Positions 27,624-36,318 of a DNA stretch of 64,000 nucleotides are shown here, piece by piece (the first letter of the stretch is position 1; each line of letters opens with the position of its first letter). Origin of the DNA: JBHJGS01 sp050331575. GTDB taxonomy: Bacteria; Pseudomonadota; Alphaproteobacteria; Sphingomonadales; Rhodothalassiaceae. The stretch spans positions 1 through 64,000 of the forward strand of contig JBHJGS010000045.1 of assembly GCA_050331575.1 (NCBI GenBank), written 5' to 3'. A program made the translations under genes and the position numbers. The notes below the pieces were generated by a model. That model did no database searches. It was not told where the DNA came from and saw only the letters and a list, made by a program, of their open reading frames with translations.

Positions 27624-27820
27624 GCGGTGTGCTCCCTCAATTTGCGGGCGCGTCGCCCGAACAGGATTGCCACCACCAAATTCAAGGCCGAGACCGTCGG
27701 GCTCATTGTCCAGATTGGCGGCCTGTCGGAGAAAACGGTCATCGCCGAGCCAAGCCCGATCAGACCAGCGACAAAGAAAAGCCAGCCCGCGATCTGCCAC
27801 TGACGCGCTTTTTGGCTCAT
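27620..27820 (-). CDS. Small two-helix membrane protein between nuoE and nuoF (first of three)
   Basis: This 66-residue protein has two hydrophobic helices (AGWLFFVAGLIGLGSAMTVF and ALNLVVAILFG) separated by a short polar loop, and a basic tail. Its ATG overlaps the nuoE stop (ATGA) and its stop overlaps the start of the next small gene. I do not recognise the family. Extra open frames inside nuo operons are known in other alphaproteobacteria, but I cannot assign this one to any of them. Confidence 0.65.
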   Translation of the reverse strand: MSQKARQWQIAGWLFFVAGLIGLGSAMTVFSDRPPIWTMSPTVSALNLVVAILFGRRARKLREHTA

Positions 27821-28458
27821 TGGGCCTCCTCCTCCGGCTGCTTCAGGCTGGCCGGATCGAACGGTTGATAAGCTGGCACCTCGGTCAGCGTGGTCAGACC
27901 GTCGACCGGTTCAGAGGTCGTCCGGCCGGTCTGGCTGCCGGGCTTGGGTGTGCCGCCCTCCGCCAATGCCTTCAATAGTTTGGACAAGCTTTCATAATCC
28001 AGATCCTCATAATAATCGTCATTGATCTGGACCATCGGCGCATTGCAGCAGGCGCCCAGGCATTCCACCTCGGTAAGGTGGAACAGACCCTCATTCGTCG
28101 TCTGGCCCTTTTTCAGCCCGAAATCGGTGCAGGCCCGCATCACCTGGTCCGAGCCGCGCAGCCAGCACGGCGTGGTGCCGCACAGCTGCACATGAAAGCG
28201 GCCGATCGGCTTGAGATTGTACATGGTGTAGAAGGTCGCCACCTCCAGCACCTTGATCACCGGCATGGCCAGTTGCTGGGCAATCGCCTCGATCGCCTCC
28301 TGACTGATCCAGCCGATCTGATCCTGGGCCAGCCACAACAGGGGCATCACCGCCGACTGCTGCCGGCCTGCCGGATATTGCGCGATCACCTCCGCCACCT
28401 TGGGCGCGGTCTGCTCGTCCCAGCTGAACGGGCCGCCCGATTGCGTGACCTGCATCAT
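27817..28458 (-). CDS. nuoE: NADH-quinone oxidoreductase subunit E
   Basis: This 213-residue subunit binds the N1a [2Fe-2S] cluster. The ligands are in CGTTPCWLRG and ECLGACCNAP, standard for the thioredoxin-like NuoE fold. The region from residue 170 on is a proline- and threonine-rich tail longer than in E. coli NuoE. The ATG overlaps the stop of the NTF2-like gene (ATGA), and the nuoE stop overlaps the next small gene. Confidence 0.95.
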   Translation of the reverse strand: MMQVTQSGGPFSWDEQTAPKVAEVIAQYPAGRQQSAVMPLLWLAQDQIGWISQEAIEAIAQQLAMPVIKVLEVATFYTMYNLKPIGRFHVQLCGTTPCWLRGSDQVMRACTDFGLKKGQTTNEGLFHLTEVECLGACCNAPMVQINDDYYEDLDYESLSKLLKALAEGGTPKPGSQTGRTTSEPVDGLTTLTEVPAYQPFDPASLKQPEEEAQ

Positions 28459-28913
28459 TGCCCGGCCTCCCCGTCTGCTGCGGGGTCGGCCAGATCGCCC
28501 AACCGCTCGATGCGGTGGATCCGGCCGTCTCCAAGCCCATAGATCGCCAGAAACCGCTCATCCTGGTCCGCCCCGCCACCGCGATAGGCCGAGGCATGCT
28601 CGCACAGCATCCAGGTCTGAATGGCAGCGGTGTCCGCGCGCGCCTGAAACGGCCGGCATGACGTGTCCACGCGCACACGCACGCCCTGCTCCGCCAGCGT
28701 CGCAAGATACCCGCCAAGTGCTGTGGCGAAGGCCTCAGCGCTGTCGTACCGCAGCGCCTGGGGAAAGTCATAATAGACGAAATCTTCAGCCAGCGTGGCG
28801 CGCATCGCCGCGACATCCTTGGCTTCATAGGCGGCGATATAGGCGTCGATCGGCTCGCCCTCAGCCAGCGCCGGCGCCGCGCCCAAAATCATGGCGGCAA
28901 ACCACAATCTCAC
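28455..28913 (-). CDS. Exported NTF2/SnoaL-like protein inside the nuo operon
   Basis: This 152-residue protein begins with GTG at 28913, overlapping the nuoD stop (GTGA). The first 17 residues (MRLWFAAMILGAAPALA) look like a signal peptide. The rest (IDAYIAAYEAKDVAAMRATLAEDF onward) has the pattern of the NTF2-like cone fold. The fold serves enzymes and binding proteins, so no function can be given. It is unusual inside a complex I operon, especially as its product should be periplasmic. Confidence 0.7.
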   Translation of the reverse strand: MRLWFAAMILGAAPALAEGEPIDAYIAAYEAKDVAAMRATLAEDFVYYDFPQALRYDSAEAFATALGGYLATLAEQGVRVRVDTSCRPFQARADTAAIQTWMLCEHASAYRGGGADQDERFLAIYGLGDGRIHRIERLGDLADPAADGEAGQ

Positions 28914-30097
28914 CGGTCGACCTCCCCGAACACGATGTCCATGGCGCCCAGCACCGCCGGCACATCGGCCAGCATATGGCCCTGCAGCAGATGGTCCATG
29001 GCGGACAGATGCACAAAGCCTGGCGCGCGGATCTTGCAGCGATACGGTTTGTTGGTTCCGTCAGAGACCAGATAGACGCCGAATTCGCCTTTGGGCGCCT
29101 CAACCGCGGCATAGACCTCGCCCTCTGGCACCTTATAGCCCTCGGTATAGAGCTTGAAATGATGGATCAGCGCCTCCATCGATTGCTTCATCTCGCCGCG
29201 GCGCGGCGGTGCCACCTTGCGGTCGTCGGTCATTACCGGGCCGGTTGGCATTTCTGAGATGCACTGGCGCATGATCTTCAAGGACTGGCGCATTTCCTCG
29301 CAGCGCAGCACGAACCGGTCGTAACAGTCGCCGTTCTTGCCGACCGGAATGTCAAAGTCCATGCGGTCATAGACGTCATAAGGCTGGCTCTTGCGCAGAT
29401 CCCAGGCAATGCCGACGGAGCGCAGCATCGGCCCGGACATCGCCCAATCGAACGCATCCTCCTGCGTGACCACACCGATATCGACATTGCGCTGCTTGAA
29501 GATGCGATTGTCGACCAGCAGCGTCTCGATATCCTCCAGCACCTTCGGGAAGGTCTCCGTCCAGTCCCAGATATCGGCGATCAGATCGGGCGGCAGATCC
29601 TGGTGTACGCCGCCGGGGCGGAAATATTTCGCATGCATGCGCGCGCCAGAGGCCCGCTCATAGAATTCCATCAGCGTCTCGCGCTCTTCAAAGCCCCACA
29701 AGATCGGAGTCAGCGCGCCGACATCCATGGCATGCGTCGTGATGTTCAGCAGATGGTTCTTGATCCGGGTTAGCTCTGAATAGAGCACGCGGATATATTG
29801 CCCGCGGATCGGCACCTCAAGATCCAGGGCCTTCTCCACCGCCAGGGCGAAGGCATGTTCCTGGCACATTGGTGCGGCATAATCCAACCGGTCGAAATAG
29901 CCGATCGCCTGCAGATAGGTCTTGTGCTCGATCAGTTTTTCGGTGCCGCGATGCAGCAGGCCGACATGCGGATCCGCGCGCTCGACAATTTCCCCGTCCA
30001 GCTCCAGCACCAGGCGCAAAACACCATGTGCTGCAGGGTGTTGCGGGCCGAAGTTCAGATTATAGTTCTTGATGTCTGTGCCGGTTGCGGCGGCCAT
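28910..30097 (-). CDS. nuoD: NADH-quinone oxidoreductase subunit D
   Basis: This 395-residue 49-kDa subunit lines the quinone site. The conserved start NFGPQHPAAHGVLRLVLELDGE and the HRGTEKLIEHK motif (quinone-site His) are intact. The DPHVGLLH block and the C-terminal DIVFGEVDR ending are typical. It overlaps nuoC by one base (TAATG) and the NTF2-like gene by 4 bases. Confidence 0.96.
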   Translation of the reverse strand: MAAATGTDIKNYNLNFGPQHPAAHGVLRLVLELDGEIVERADPHVGLLHRGTEKLIEHKTYLQAIGYFDRLDYAAPMCQEHAFALAVEKALDLEVPIRGQYIRVLYSELTRIKNHLLNITTHAMDVGALTPILWGFEERETLMEFYERASGARMHAKYFRPGGVHQDLPPDLIADIWDWTETFPKVLEDIETLLVDNRIFKQRNVDIGVVTQEDAFDWAMSGPMLRSVGIAWDLRKSQPYDVYDRMDFDIPVGKNGDCYDRFVLRCEEMRQSLKIMRQCISEMPTGPVMTDDRKVAPPRRGEMKQSMEALIHHFKLYTEGYKVPEGEVYAAVEAPKGEFGVYLVSDGTNKPYRCKIRAPGFVHLSAMDHLLQGHMLADVPAVLGAMDIVFGEVDR

Positions 30098-30708
30098 TAT
30101 GTCTTCTCCCCCGCCTTCTCATCCCCGGGCAGGACATATTTCGCCCCTTCCCACGGGCTCAAGAAATCGAACTCGCGGAATTCCTGCGCCAACTGCACCG
30201 GCTCATAGACCACCCGCTTGTCCTCCTGGCTGTAGCGCAGCTCAACAAATCCGGTCAGCGGGAAGTCCTTGCGCAGCGGATGGCCTTGGAAGCCGTAGTC
30301 GGTCAGCAAGCGCCGCAGGTCGGGATGGCCGTCAAACAAGATGCCGTACATGTCCCAGGCTTCCCGCTCAAACCAGTTGGCCGCGGCATGCACCCCGGTG
30401 ATCGACGGCACCGGCGTGGTCTCATCGGCCTTGATCTTCACCCGCACGCGCTGGTTCAAATGCATCGACAACAGATGATAGACCACGTCGAAGCGTTTGG
30501 GGCGCTCCGGCCAGTCAACGCCGCAAATATCCACCAAGGTGGTGAAGCGGCAATCGGCATCCTCGCGCAAGGCGGCGATCACCTCGCGGATCTGGTCGGC
30601 TGCGGCATGCACGGTCAACTCACCGCGGCGCACCTCATGACCGGAGACGGCGTCGGGCAAAATCTCCGCGATATGGCGGCCCAGCGTCTCAAGCGCGCTG
30701 TCAGTCAT
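30097..30708 (-). CDS. nuoC: NADH-quinone oxidoreductase subunit C
   Basis: This 203-residue 30-kDa subunit of the peripheral arm has the signature ERE(A/V)WDMYGI(L/M)F, seen as EREAWDMYGILFDGHPDLR, followed by GHPLRKDFPL. It is a separate protein, not fused to NuoD as in enterobacteria. It lies 27 bases after nuoB. Confidence 0.96.
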   Translation of the reverse strand: MTDSALETLGRHIAEILPDAVSGHEVRRGELTVHAAADQIREVIAALREDADCRFTTLVDICGVDWPERPKRFDVVYHLLSMHLNQRVRVKIKADETTPVPSITGVHAAANWFEREAWDMYGILFDGHPDLRRLLTDYGFQGHPLRKDFPLTGFVELRYSQEDKRVVYEPVQLAQEFREFDFLSPWEGAKYVLPGDEKAGEKT

Positions 30709-30735
30709 CTGGTCACAACCCTTATCGTCCGGGGC

Positions 30736-31275
30736 TCAGCGCAGGAATGTGCCAACCCTGCGGATCTTCTTCTGCAACTGCAGAATGCCATAGAGCAGCG
30801 CCTCGGCGGTCGGCGGGCAGCCGGGCACGTAAATATCCACCGGCACGATGCGGTCACAGCCGCGCACCACCGAATAGCTGTAATGATAGTAGCCGCCACC
30901 ATTGGCGCACGAGCCCATGGAGATGACGTAGCGGGGCTCTGACATCTGGTCATAAACCTTCCGCAGCGCCGGCGCCATCTTGTTGCACAAGGTTCCGGCC
31001 ACGATCATCACGTCGGATTGCCGCGGGCTGGCCCGCGGGGCGACGCCGAAGCGCTCCATATCGTATCGCGGCATGTTGGTGTGCATCATTTCCACCGCAC
31101 AGCAGGCCAGGCCAAAGGTCATCCACCACAGCGAGCCGGTGCGCGCCCAGTGGATCAGATCATCGGCCGTGGTGACCAGAAAGCCCTTGTTGGACACTTC
31201 CTGTGACACGTCCTTGAAGAAGGCGTCGTCGGCCGGCACGCGGGCGCCGGTCGCCGCCGGATTGCCTTGCGTCAT
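30736..31275 (-). CDS. nuoB: NADH-quinone oxidoreductase subunit B
   Basis: This 179-residue PSST subunit carries the terminal N2 [4Fe-4S] cluster that reduces quinone. The ligands are the paired cysteines in GLACCAVEMM, the Cys of MGSCANGGG, and the Cys of VPGCPPTAEAL. I chose the ATG at 31275 because it overlaps the nuoA stop (TGATG). In-frame starts 6 and 27 bases upstream are possible. Confidence 0.95.
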   Translation of the reverse strand: MTQGNPAATGARVPADDAFFKDVSQEVSNKGFLVTTADDLIHWARTGSLWWMTFGLACCAVEMMHTNMPRYDMERFGVAPRASPRQSDVMIVAGTLCNKMAPALRKVYDQMSEPRYVISMGSCANGGGYYHYSYSVVRGCDRIVPVDIYVPGCPPTAEALLYGILQLQKKIRRVGTFLR

Positions 31276-31637
31276 CACCATTCCAAAGCCCCTTTCTTCC
31301 ACTCATACAGAAATCCGACCAAAAGCACGGTAAAGAACACCAGGCCGGAGATGAAACCGAACCAACCGAAATCATGCAGTGCCAACGCCCACGGAAAGAA
31401 GAAGGCAATCTCCAGGTCGAAAATGATGAACAAGATCGCCACCAGATAGAATTGCACGTCGAACTTGCCGCGGCTGTGGCTGAATGCCTCAAACCCGCTT
31501 TCATACGCCGATAATTTCTCCGGGTCCGGCTTTTGCTCGACCAGGAACATGGCGATGCCGATGAACACGATCGACAGGATCGTGGCCAAACCCAGCAGGA
31601 TCAGGATCGGCAGATAGCCGAAGAGGAAATCGTCCAT
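31275..31637 (-). CDS. nuoA: NADH-quinone oxidoreductase subunit A
   Basis: This 120-residue membrane subunit is first in the nuo operon. It has three helices with the conserved loop KLSAYESGFEAFSHSRGKFDVQFY between the first two, and FDLEIAFFFPWA. The start at 31637 has AGAGGA upstream. A predicted promoter lies about 110 bases upstream. Confidence 0.95.
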   Translation of the reverse strand: MDDFLFGYLPILILLGLATILSIVFIGIAMFLVEQKPDPEKLSAYESGFEAFSHSRGKFDVQFYLVAILFIIFDLEIAFFFPWALALHDFGWFGFISGLVFFTVLLVGFLYEWKKGALEW

Positions 31638-31710
31638 GGGGCAATCCTCTTTCCGGCGCGGCAGCAACGGCCGGTAGGGCCTGAAGCGCCTGCGCCCAAA
31701 GGGGCAAAAG

Positions 31711-31740
31711 CTTGCGCACCGGTCAGCCCGGCTGCGCAAG
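31711..31740 (-). promoter_or_regulatory. Inverted repeat in the predicted nuo leader
   Basis: CTTGCGCA at 31711-31718 and TGCGCAAG at 31733-31740 are perfect inverted copies separated by 14 bases. They lie just downstream of the predicted start of transcription, so they could be an operator or form a 5' stem-loop in the long nuo mRNA. The regulator is unknown. Confidence 0.4.
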
Positions 31741-31748
31741 CCGCAGCC

Positions 31749-31776
31749 CTTCTATCAGCATTCACGCCCGCGTCAA
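31749..31776 (-). promoter_or_regulatory. Predicted promoter of the nuo operon
   Basis: On the minus strand, TTGACG (31776-31771) and TAGAAG (31754-31749) are separated by 16 bases and lie about 110 bases before the nuoA start. The -35 matches 5 of 6 and the -10 matches 4 of 6 of the sigma-70 consensus. Confidence 0.45.
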
Positions 31777-32055
31777 AGCAGATATGGCCGGTTTGGTTTT
31801 CCCGGCAAGCCCACGTGCGAAGCGGTCGCAGGCGGGCTGCCATCAAAGATCAGCGCTGACAGACGGCGCCGCGGATGCCCGCCGCGTCGGACCGATGTGA
31901 AGCGCAGGCGCGCGCGACCATGTTTGTTGTTGGCAGGGCATAGTCAGGCGCGTGGCAGTGTCGTAGATCGGCACACTGGGCCAAGACGATGTCGGTGACG
32001 CTGGCCTGCCAGAACCCGACACACTCACGTTAAGCCATTGATTTGGTAGGGAAAA

Positions 32056-32132
32056 TGGCGCGAGTGACGGGACTCGAACCCGCGGCCTCTGGCGTGACAG
32101 GCCAGCGCTCTAACCAACTGAGCTACACCCGC
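32056..32132 (-). tRNA. tRNA-Asp (anticodon GTC)
   Basis: The 77-base sequence on the minus strand folds as a cloverleaf: acceptor GCGGGTG pairs with CACTCGC, the D-arm contains AGCTCAGTTGGTTAGAGC, the anticodon stem is CTGGC / GCCAG with loop CTGTCAC (anticodon GTC), and the T-arm has GGTTCGAGTCC. CCA is encoded at the 3' end. Confidence 0.97.
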
Positions 32133-32197
32133 TTTGCGTCGCGTGAGGGCGGGGTGTAAGCCCCTGCCCCACCCCTGTCAACACGCATTTCTCCGCC

Positions 32198-33595
32198 TTA
32201 CGCCTTTTTCACCGACGCTTGATTTGCCGCCGCCTGGAGCAGCCGCGCCCAGAAGCGTGCGCCGCGTTCAAAGCTGGACAGGTCGTATTTTTCATTGGGG
32301 CTGTGGATGCGGTCGTCGTCCAGGCCGAAGCCGGCCAACAGCGTGTCCATGCCAAGCTTGCGCTTGAACGCGCCGACCACCGGGATCGAGCCGCCCCCGC
32401 CCAGCAGTACCGCGGGCGTTCCAAACACCGCCTCCAGCTCCTGCTGCGCCAGGCCGACGAACGGATTGGTCATGTCCACCGCCAGGGCCGGGCTGGCGCC
32501 ATGCTCGCGGAACGTGACCGAACAATCAGCCGGGATGCGCGCCCGCACAAAGTCCCGGAACGCGGCACGAACGGCCGCGGGATCCTGCGCGCGTACCAGC
32601 CGGAACGAGATCTTCGCGCGGGCCTCAGCGGGGATCACCGTCTTGAAGCCCTCGCCGGTATAGCCGCCGATCAGGCCGTTGACCTCGGCAGACGGTCGCG
32701 CCCACACCTGCTCCAACACCGACAAGCCGGCCTCACCGGCCGGCTGCTCCAGACCCACCGCGCGCAGCAGGGCGCGATCGTCCGGTATCAGGCTGCGCCA
32801 TTGCTGCACTATGGCGGCATCGGGGGCGACCACATCGTCATAGAAGCCGGGGATCTGAATGCGGCCCTGATCATCGAACAGATCGGCAATGATGCGCCCG
32901 AGCACATGATTGGGGTTGCGCGCGGCATTGCCATACATGCCCGAATGCAAATCCCGGTCAGCCGCGGACACGATGATTTCCTCACCGACCAGGCCGCGCA
33001 GCTGCACGGTGATTGCCGGCGTGTCGCGATCCCACATGGTGGTGTCACACACCAGCGCGATATCGGCCTTCAGCCGGTTTGCATGGGCGTCGAGAAACGG
33101 CTCCAGCGAGGCGCTGCCGCTTTCCTCTTCCCCCTCCAGCAGAATGGTGACGCCCACCGGCAGGCCACCGGTCTCGGCGAACCAGGCGCGGCACGCCTCG
33201 ATGAAGGTCATCAACTGGCCTTTGTCATCGCCGGCGCCGCGCGCGACGATTTGCCGGCGCTCCGGCGTGATCTCGCGCAGCTGCGGCTGAAACGGCGGGC
33301 TGTCCCACAAGTCCAGCGGATCGGCCGGCTGCACATCATAATGGCCGTAGAACAACAGCTGCGGGCCGCCGCTCTTTGGCCGATAGTCCGCCACCACCAT
33401 GGGCTTGCCGGTCGTCGGCATCACCTCGGCGCTGAAGCCCATGCCGGCCAGATCTGCGCACAGCCACTGAGCCGCCTGCAGGCAGCGATCGTGATAAGCC
33501 GGATCGGTTGAGATCGACGGGATCTTCAGCAGCGCGATCAACCGCTCCAGTGCCGCGTCCTTGTCCTGCTCCAAACGATCGAGAATGCTCTGCAC
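32198..33595 (-). CDS. M20 family metallopeptidase (dipeptidase, DapE/carnosinase-like)
   Basis: About 465 residues from a GTG at 33595, chosen because AGGAGG lies five bases upstream. The zinc ligand motif GHYDVQPADP, the bridging Asp and catalytic Glu region (GAGDDKGQ and LEGEEESGS), and the later metal-binding block GGSIPVV are those of the M20 family, with the dimerisation domain between. It hydrolyses peptide or related amide bonds; the exact substrate is unknown. No signal peptide is seen. It is a lone gene next to tRNA-Asp. Confidence 0.9.
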   Translation of the reverse strand: MQSILDRLEQDKDAALERLIALLKIPSISTDPAYHDRCLQAAQWLCADLAGMGFSAEVMPTTGKPMVVADYRPKSGGPQLLFYGHYDVQPADPLDLWDSPPFQPQLREITPERRQIVARGAGDDKGQLMTFIEACRAWFAETGGLPVGVTILLEGEEESGSASLEPFLDAHANRLKADIALVCDTTMWDRDTPAITVQLRGLVGEEIIVSAADRDLHSGMYGNAARNPNHVLGRIIADLFDDQGRIQIPGFYDDVVAPDAAIVQQWRSLIPDDRALLRAVGLEQPAGEAGLSVLEQVWARPSAEVNGLIGGYTGEGFKTVIPAEARAKISFRLVRAQDPAAVRAAFRDFVRARIPADCSVTFREHGASPALAVDMTNPFVGLAQQELEAVFGTPAVLLGGGGSIPVVGAFKRKLGMDTLLAGFGLDDDRIHSPNEKYDLSSFERGARFWARLLQAAANQASVKKA

Positions 33596-33702
33596 GCGCG
33601 CCTCCTGACGGATCGGTCCATGCCCGGAGCATCGGCGCTCGGCCATCGCTTGGCAACCCGCCGGGCGGTGCCGCCGAGGCCGCGCTTGTTTCGGTTGATC
33701 GG

Positions 33703-34332
33703 TTACAGCAGGCGCGCCTGGGCCGGCTGGTCGCTTTCATGCAGCATCCGGTCAGGGGCGAACGGCCGGATCAGCGCGCGGGCGGCATCGAGCGGGCCGG
33801 TCAGCCAGGTGTCATAGGCTGATGGGCCCAGGATGACCGGCATCCGCTCAGGGTGGATCGGACGCACCAGGGCATTCGCCGTGGTTGTGACGAAGGCCAT
33901 GGTCTCAATCTCGACCTGCTCGCCCTTCAACACACCCTGCCAGTGCCGCCACAGGCCCGCCAGCGCAAAGCCCTCCGCCCCGGACACGGAGAACCAATGC
34001 TTCTGCTTCCATTTGCGCACGAGATCGGGCTCGGCGAAGCGGGTGACCGGCACCAGGCAGCGCCGGGATTGAAAGGAGGAGCGCCAGAAAAACCCATCCA
34101 GCTTGTCGTCCCGCGCATTGCCGACGGGCTTGGCAGCGCGGCCCTTTTGCGTGAACAAAAAGCCCCAGCGCATGACCTGCACGTGCCGCCCCTGCGATCC
34201 GGCCAGCACCACCGGCGCGTCATAGCCGGGCCAGACCTCGTCGAACGGCGGCAGATTGGGCACCGGCCCGGCGATGGCGAACAGCCGGACCAGAGCCTCA
34301 GGCGGCAGGGTTGAGGAGAAGAGCGAGCACAT
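33703..34332 (-). CDS. SOS response-associated peptidase (SRAP/YedK family)
   Basis: This 209-residue protein has the SRAP features: Cys2 right after Met, which forms the thiazolidine link to abasic sites in single-stranded DNA; NARDD (Asn); the RCLVP block followed by FAEP (Glu); and IHPERMPVIL (His). The FAEP motif replaces the more common FYEW, so it is a variant subgroup. It should shield abasic sites in DNA. No SOS box is visible upstream. Confidence 0.85.
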   Translation of the reverse strand: MCSLFSSTLPPEALVRLFAIAGPVPNLPPFDEVWPGYDAPVVLAGSQGRHVQVMRWGFLFTQKGRAAKPVGNARDDKLDGFFWRSSFQSRRCLVPVTRFAEPDLVRKWKQKHWFSVSGAEGFALAGLWRHWQGVLKGEQVEIETMAFVTTTANALVRPIHPERMPVILGPSAYDTWLTGPLDAARALIRPFAPDRMLHESDQPAQARLL

Positions 34333-34353
34333 GGCCCGCCCTTTGTGCCAGCC

Positions 34354-35505
34354 TCAGGGCGTCAGGTCGATGACGAGATGCTCGCTTGGGGCGATATAGC
34401 TGTTCAGCACCTGGAGCTTCAGGGTCAGCGCCTCGCGCACCGCGACATCCTTGATTTCCAGATCGACCGAGCCGTGGGCGGGCACGGCGATGACATCGCC
34501 ATGGGTGGCGAAGCTTGTGTCGCCGACGCGACGCAGCAGGAAATCCGCCGGGCTGTCATTGTGGATGGTGGCGTTCAACACCGTGGTGCCGCCATTGCGC
34601 CGCGGCCGATATCCGCGATCCTCCAGGCGCAGGCTGGCGCGCACGATGGCGTCGACATCCGGCTCACGGCCGATCAGCGTGTCATCGAAATAGGCGACGG
34701 TGCGCTTGTTGACGAATTCCGCCTTAATCGCGTCGACGGAGATTTCGTCTGTGGCGACCAAGGTGACCGAGCGCTGGCCGCCGGTCTGAACATCATAATC
34801 CCAATCCACCAGGCCGTGGATGTCGGACACGCCGATCACCGCCAAATCATAATCCAGGGCGATCTGGAACGCCTCCTCTGAGTAGCGGCCGCCATTGACC
34901 ACCTCGATGCCGTGCAGCCAGCCCTTCTCAATCAAGTTCTCATGAAACGGGTGCATCTCCACGACGCCATTGGGAAAATCCCGGGTCCAGGAGGGGTGAT
35001 TCCAGAACAGGAACCCGCCCTGGTCATTGGCGATGCGGATCACCTCCATAACATCGTCCTTCAACAAGGCGTTGCTGTCGGTGATGAAGATCGCGTTCAT
35101 GTGGCCGGGCGGAAAACCGCGGGTGATCTCTGACCCGCGGATCACCAGCAGCGGCTGGTCCTCCGGCGCGCGCTCCTGGCCGCGCGCCACGGTTTCCCGG
35201 GCCAGGGCATAGCTGCGGTCGCGGTCGGGGTGCGGGATATCGTCCTTGTGCGGCTGATACTCCAAATGCTCGGTCACGGCATAGGCGGCCAGGCCGTCGC
35301 GCTGCGCCTCCCAAACCCGGACGGTGGGCCAGACATGGCCGTCGGAGAAGACCGAATGGGTGTGCGGATCGATCGCCAGCACGGTGCGACCGTCCTTCAG
35401 GGCAGGAAACTCAATACGGCGGGTCTCATCGGGATGGGCGGCGGCGGCCAGCGACACAAGGCCGGCCCCCAGCACCAGGCCCACGGCCAAGCTGAAGCGA
35501 ATCAT
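34354..35505 (-). CDS. Exported PHP-domain phosphoesterase (Sb-PDE type)
   Basis: This 383-residue protein has a signal peptide (first 22 residues). A PHP metal-binding domain follows: the DPHTHSVFSDG motif near residue 47, TEHLEYQPH, a GSEITRG block, NHPSW, and GVSDIHG. This set matches the bacterial Sb-PDE phosphodiesterase group first described for haloalkyl phosphate breakdown in sphingomonads. About 110 C-terminal residues form an extra beta-rich part. It probably acts in the periplasm. The natural substrate here is unknown. Confidence 0.75.
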   Translation of the reverse strand: MIRFSLAVGLVLGAGLVSLAAAAHPDETRRIEFPALKDGRTVLAIDPHTHSVFSDGHVWPTVRVWEAQRDGLAAYAVTEHLEYQPHKDDIPHPDRDRSYALARETVARGQERAPEDQPLLVIRGSEITRGFPPGHMNAIFITDSNALLKDDVMEVIRIANDQGGFLFWNHPSWTRDFPNGVVEMHPFHENLIEKGWLHGIEVVNGGRYSEEAFQIALDYDLAVIGVSDIHGLVDWDYDVQTGGQRSVTLVATDEISVDAIKAEFVNKRTVAYFDDTLIGREPDVDAIVRASLRLEDRGYRPRRNGGTTVLNATIHNDSPADFLLRRVGDTSFATHGDVIAVPAHGSVDLEIKDVAVREALTLKLQVLNSYIAPSEHLVIDLTP

Positions 35506-35726
35506 AAAAGCTCCTGAAAACGACTGTAGCGCGGATCAACGGCGGCTGCTGCCAAGAGTCTGTGACGCGTTCATGACACCCCACGTCGCGGGATGCGCAT
35601 TTCCCGATATCCGGAGACACGCGTTGAAGCTTTTGCGTGCAGTCGCACGTCGGCGCGGCAAAGGAACTCGTCGTGTCGCTGCGGCATTCCGGTAAGATCG
35701 GCCACGTCAGAAAAGGATGTTGTCGC

Positions 35727-36242
35727 ATGGCTGAGACCCCCACCTACGCGCTGGTCACCCAGGACGGGCCCATCGAGGTCCGTGATTACCCTTGCTTGAT
35801 GCTGGCGCAGACATGGGTTGTCGGCACCCGCAGTAACGCCATTTCCCGCGGCTTTAAGATCCTGGCAGACTATATCTTTGCCCGGAGTCGCAGCGGCGAT
35901 AAGATCGCCATGACCGCTCCGGTCGTGCAAGAACCGTCACAGCCTGATCAGTGGCGCATCGGCTTTGTCATGCCGTCAACGCGCGGGGCAGCGTCGTTGC
36001 CCGACCCGCAGGATCCGCGCGTGGAGTTGGTGCAATGGCCGGCCAGGCGTTTGGCGGCCATCCGCTTTTCCGGCTTTGCCTGGGACGACAAATTGCAGGC
36101 GCAAAAGACGGTCTTGTTGGATTGGCTGGCAAAGCAGAAGCAGACGCCCACCGGGCCGCCCATCTTCGCCTTCTATGACCCGCCCTGGTCACCGCCCTGG
36201 ACCAAGCGACACGAAGTGCTGATCGAACTTGCCGGCAACTAA
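35727..36242 (+). CDS. SOUL family heme-binding protein
   Basis: About 171 residues from MAETPTYALV at 35727, which has AAGGA upstream. The opening IEVRDYP, the ISRGFKILADYIF block, the KIAMTAPVVQE motif and the closing PWSPPWTKRHEV motif define the SOUL/HBP family. These bind heme or other porphyrins, probably in the cytoplasm since no signal peptide is seen. It is divergent from the PHP phosphoesterase, with a 220-base shared promoter region in which no clear promoter stands out. Confidence 0.88.
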   Translation: MAETPTYALVTQDGPIEVRDYPCLMLAQTWVVGTRSNAISRGFKILADYIFARSRSGDKIAMTAPVVQEPSQPDQWRIGFVMPSTRGAASLPDPQDPRVELVQWPARRLAAIRFSGFAWDDKLQAQKTVLLDWLAKQKQTPTGPPIFAFYDPPWSPPWTKRHEVLIELAGN

Positions 36243-36318
36243 GGCGTTTTCAGGTTCGGCTGTCGATGCGGCCGGGCTGGCGGTTCGCGATGACGGGGCG
36301 AGTGGTCGGCCGGCGATG

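Larger units (their letters stand above)
31638..32055. other. Gene-free leader and intergenic region upstream of nuoA
   Basis: No convincing protein gene is present on either strand. The nuoA-proximal part holds a predicted minus-strand promoter (31749-31776) and an 8-base inverted repeat in the expected leader (31711-31740). The rest, from about 31780 to the tRNA at 32056, shows nothing I can name. Confidence 0.5.
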
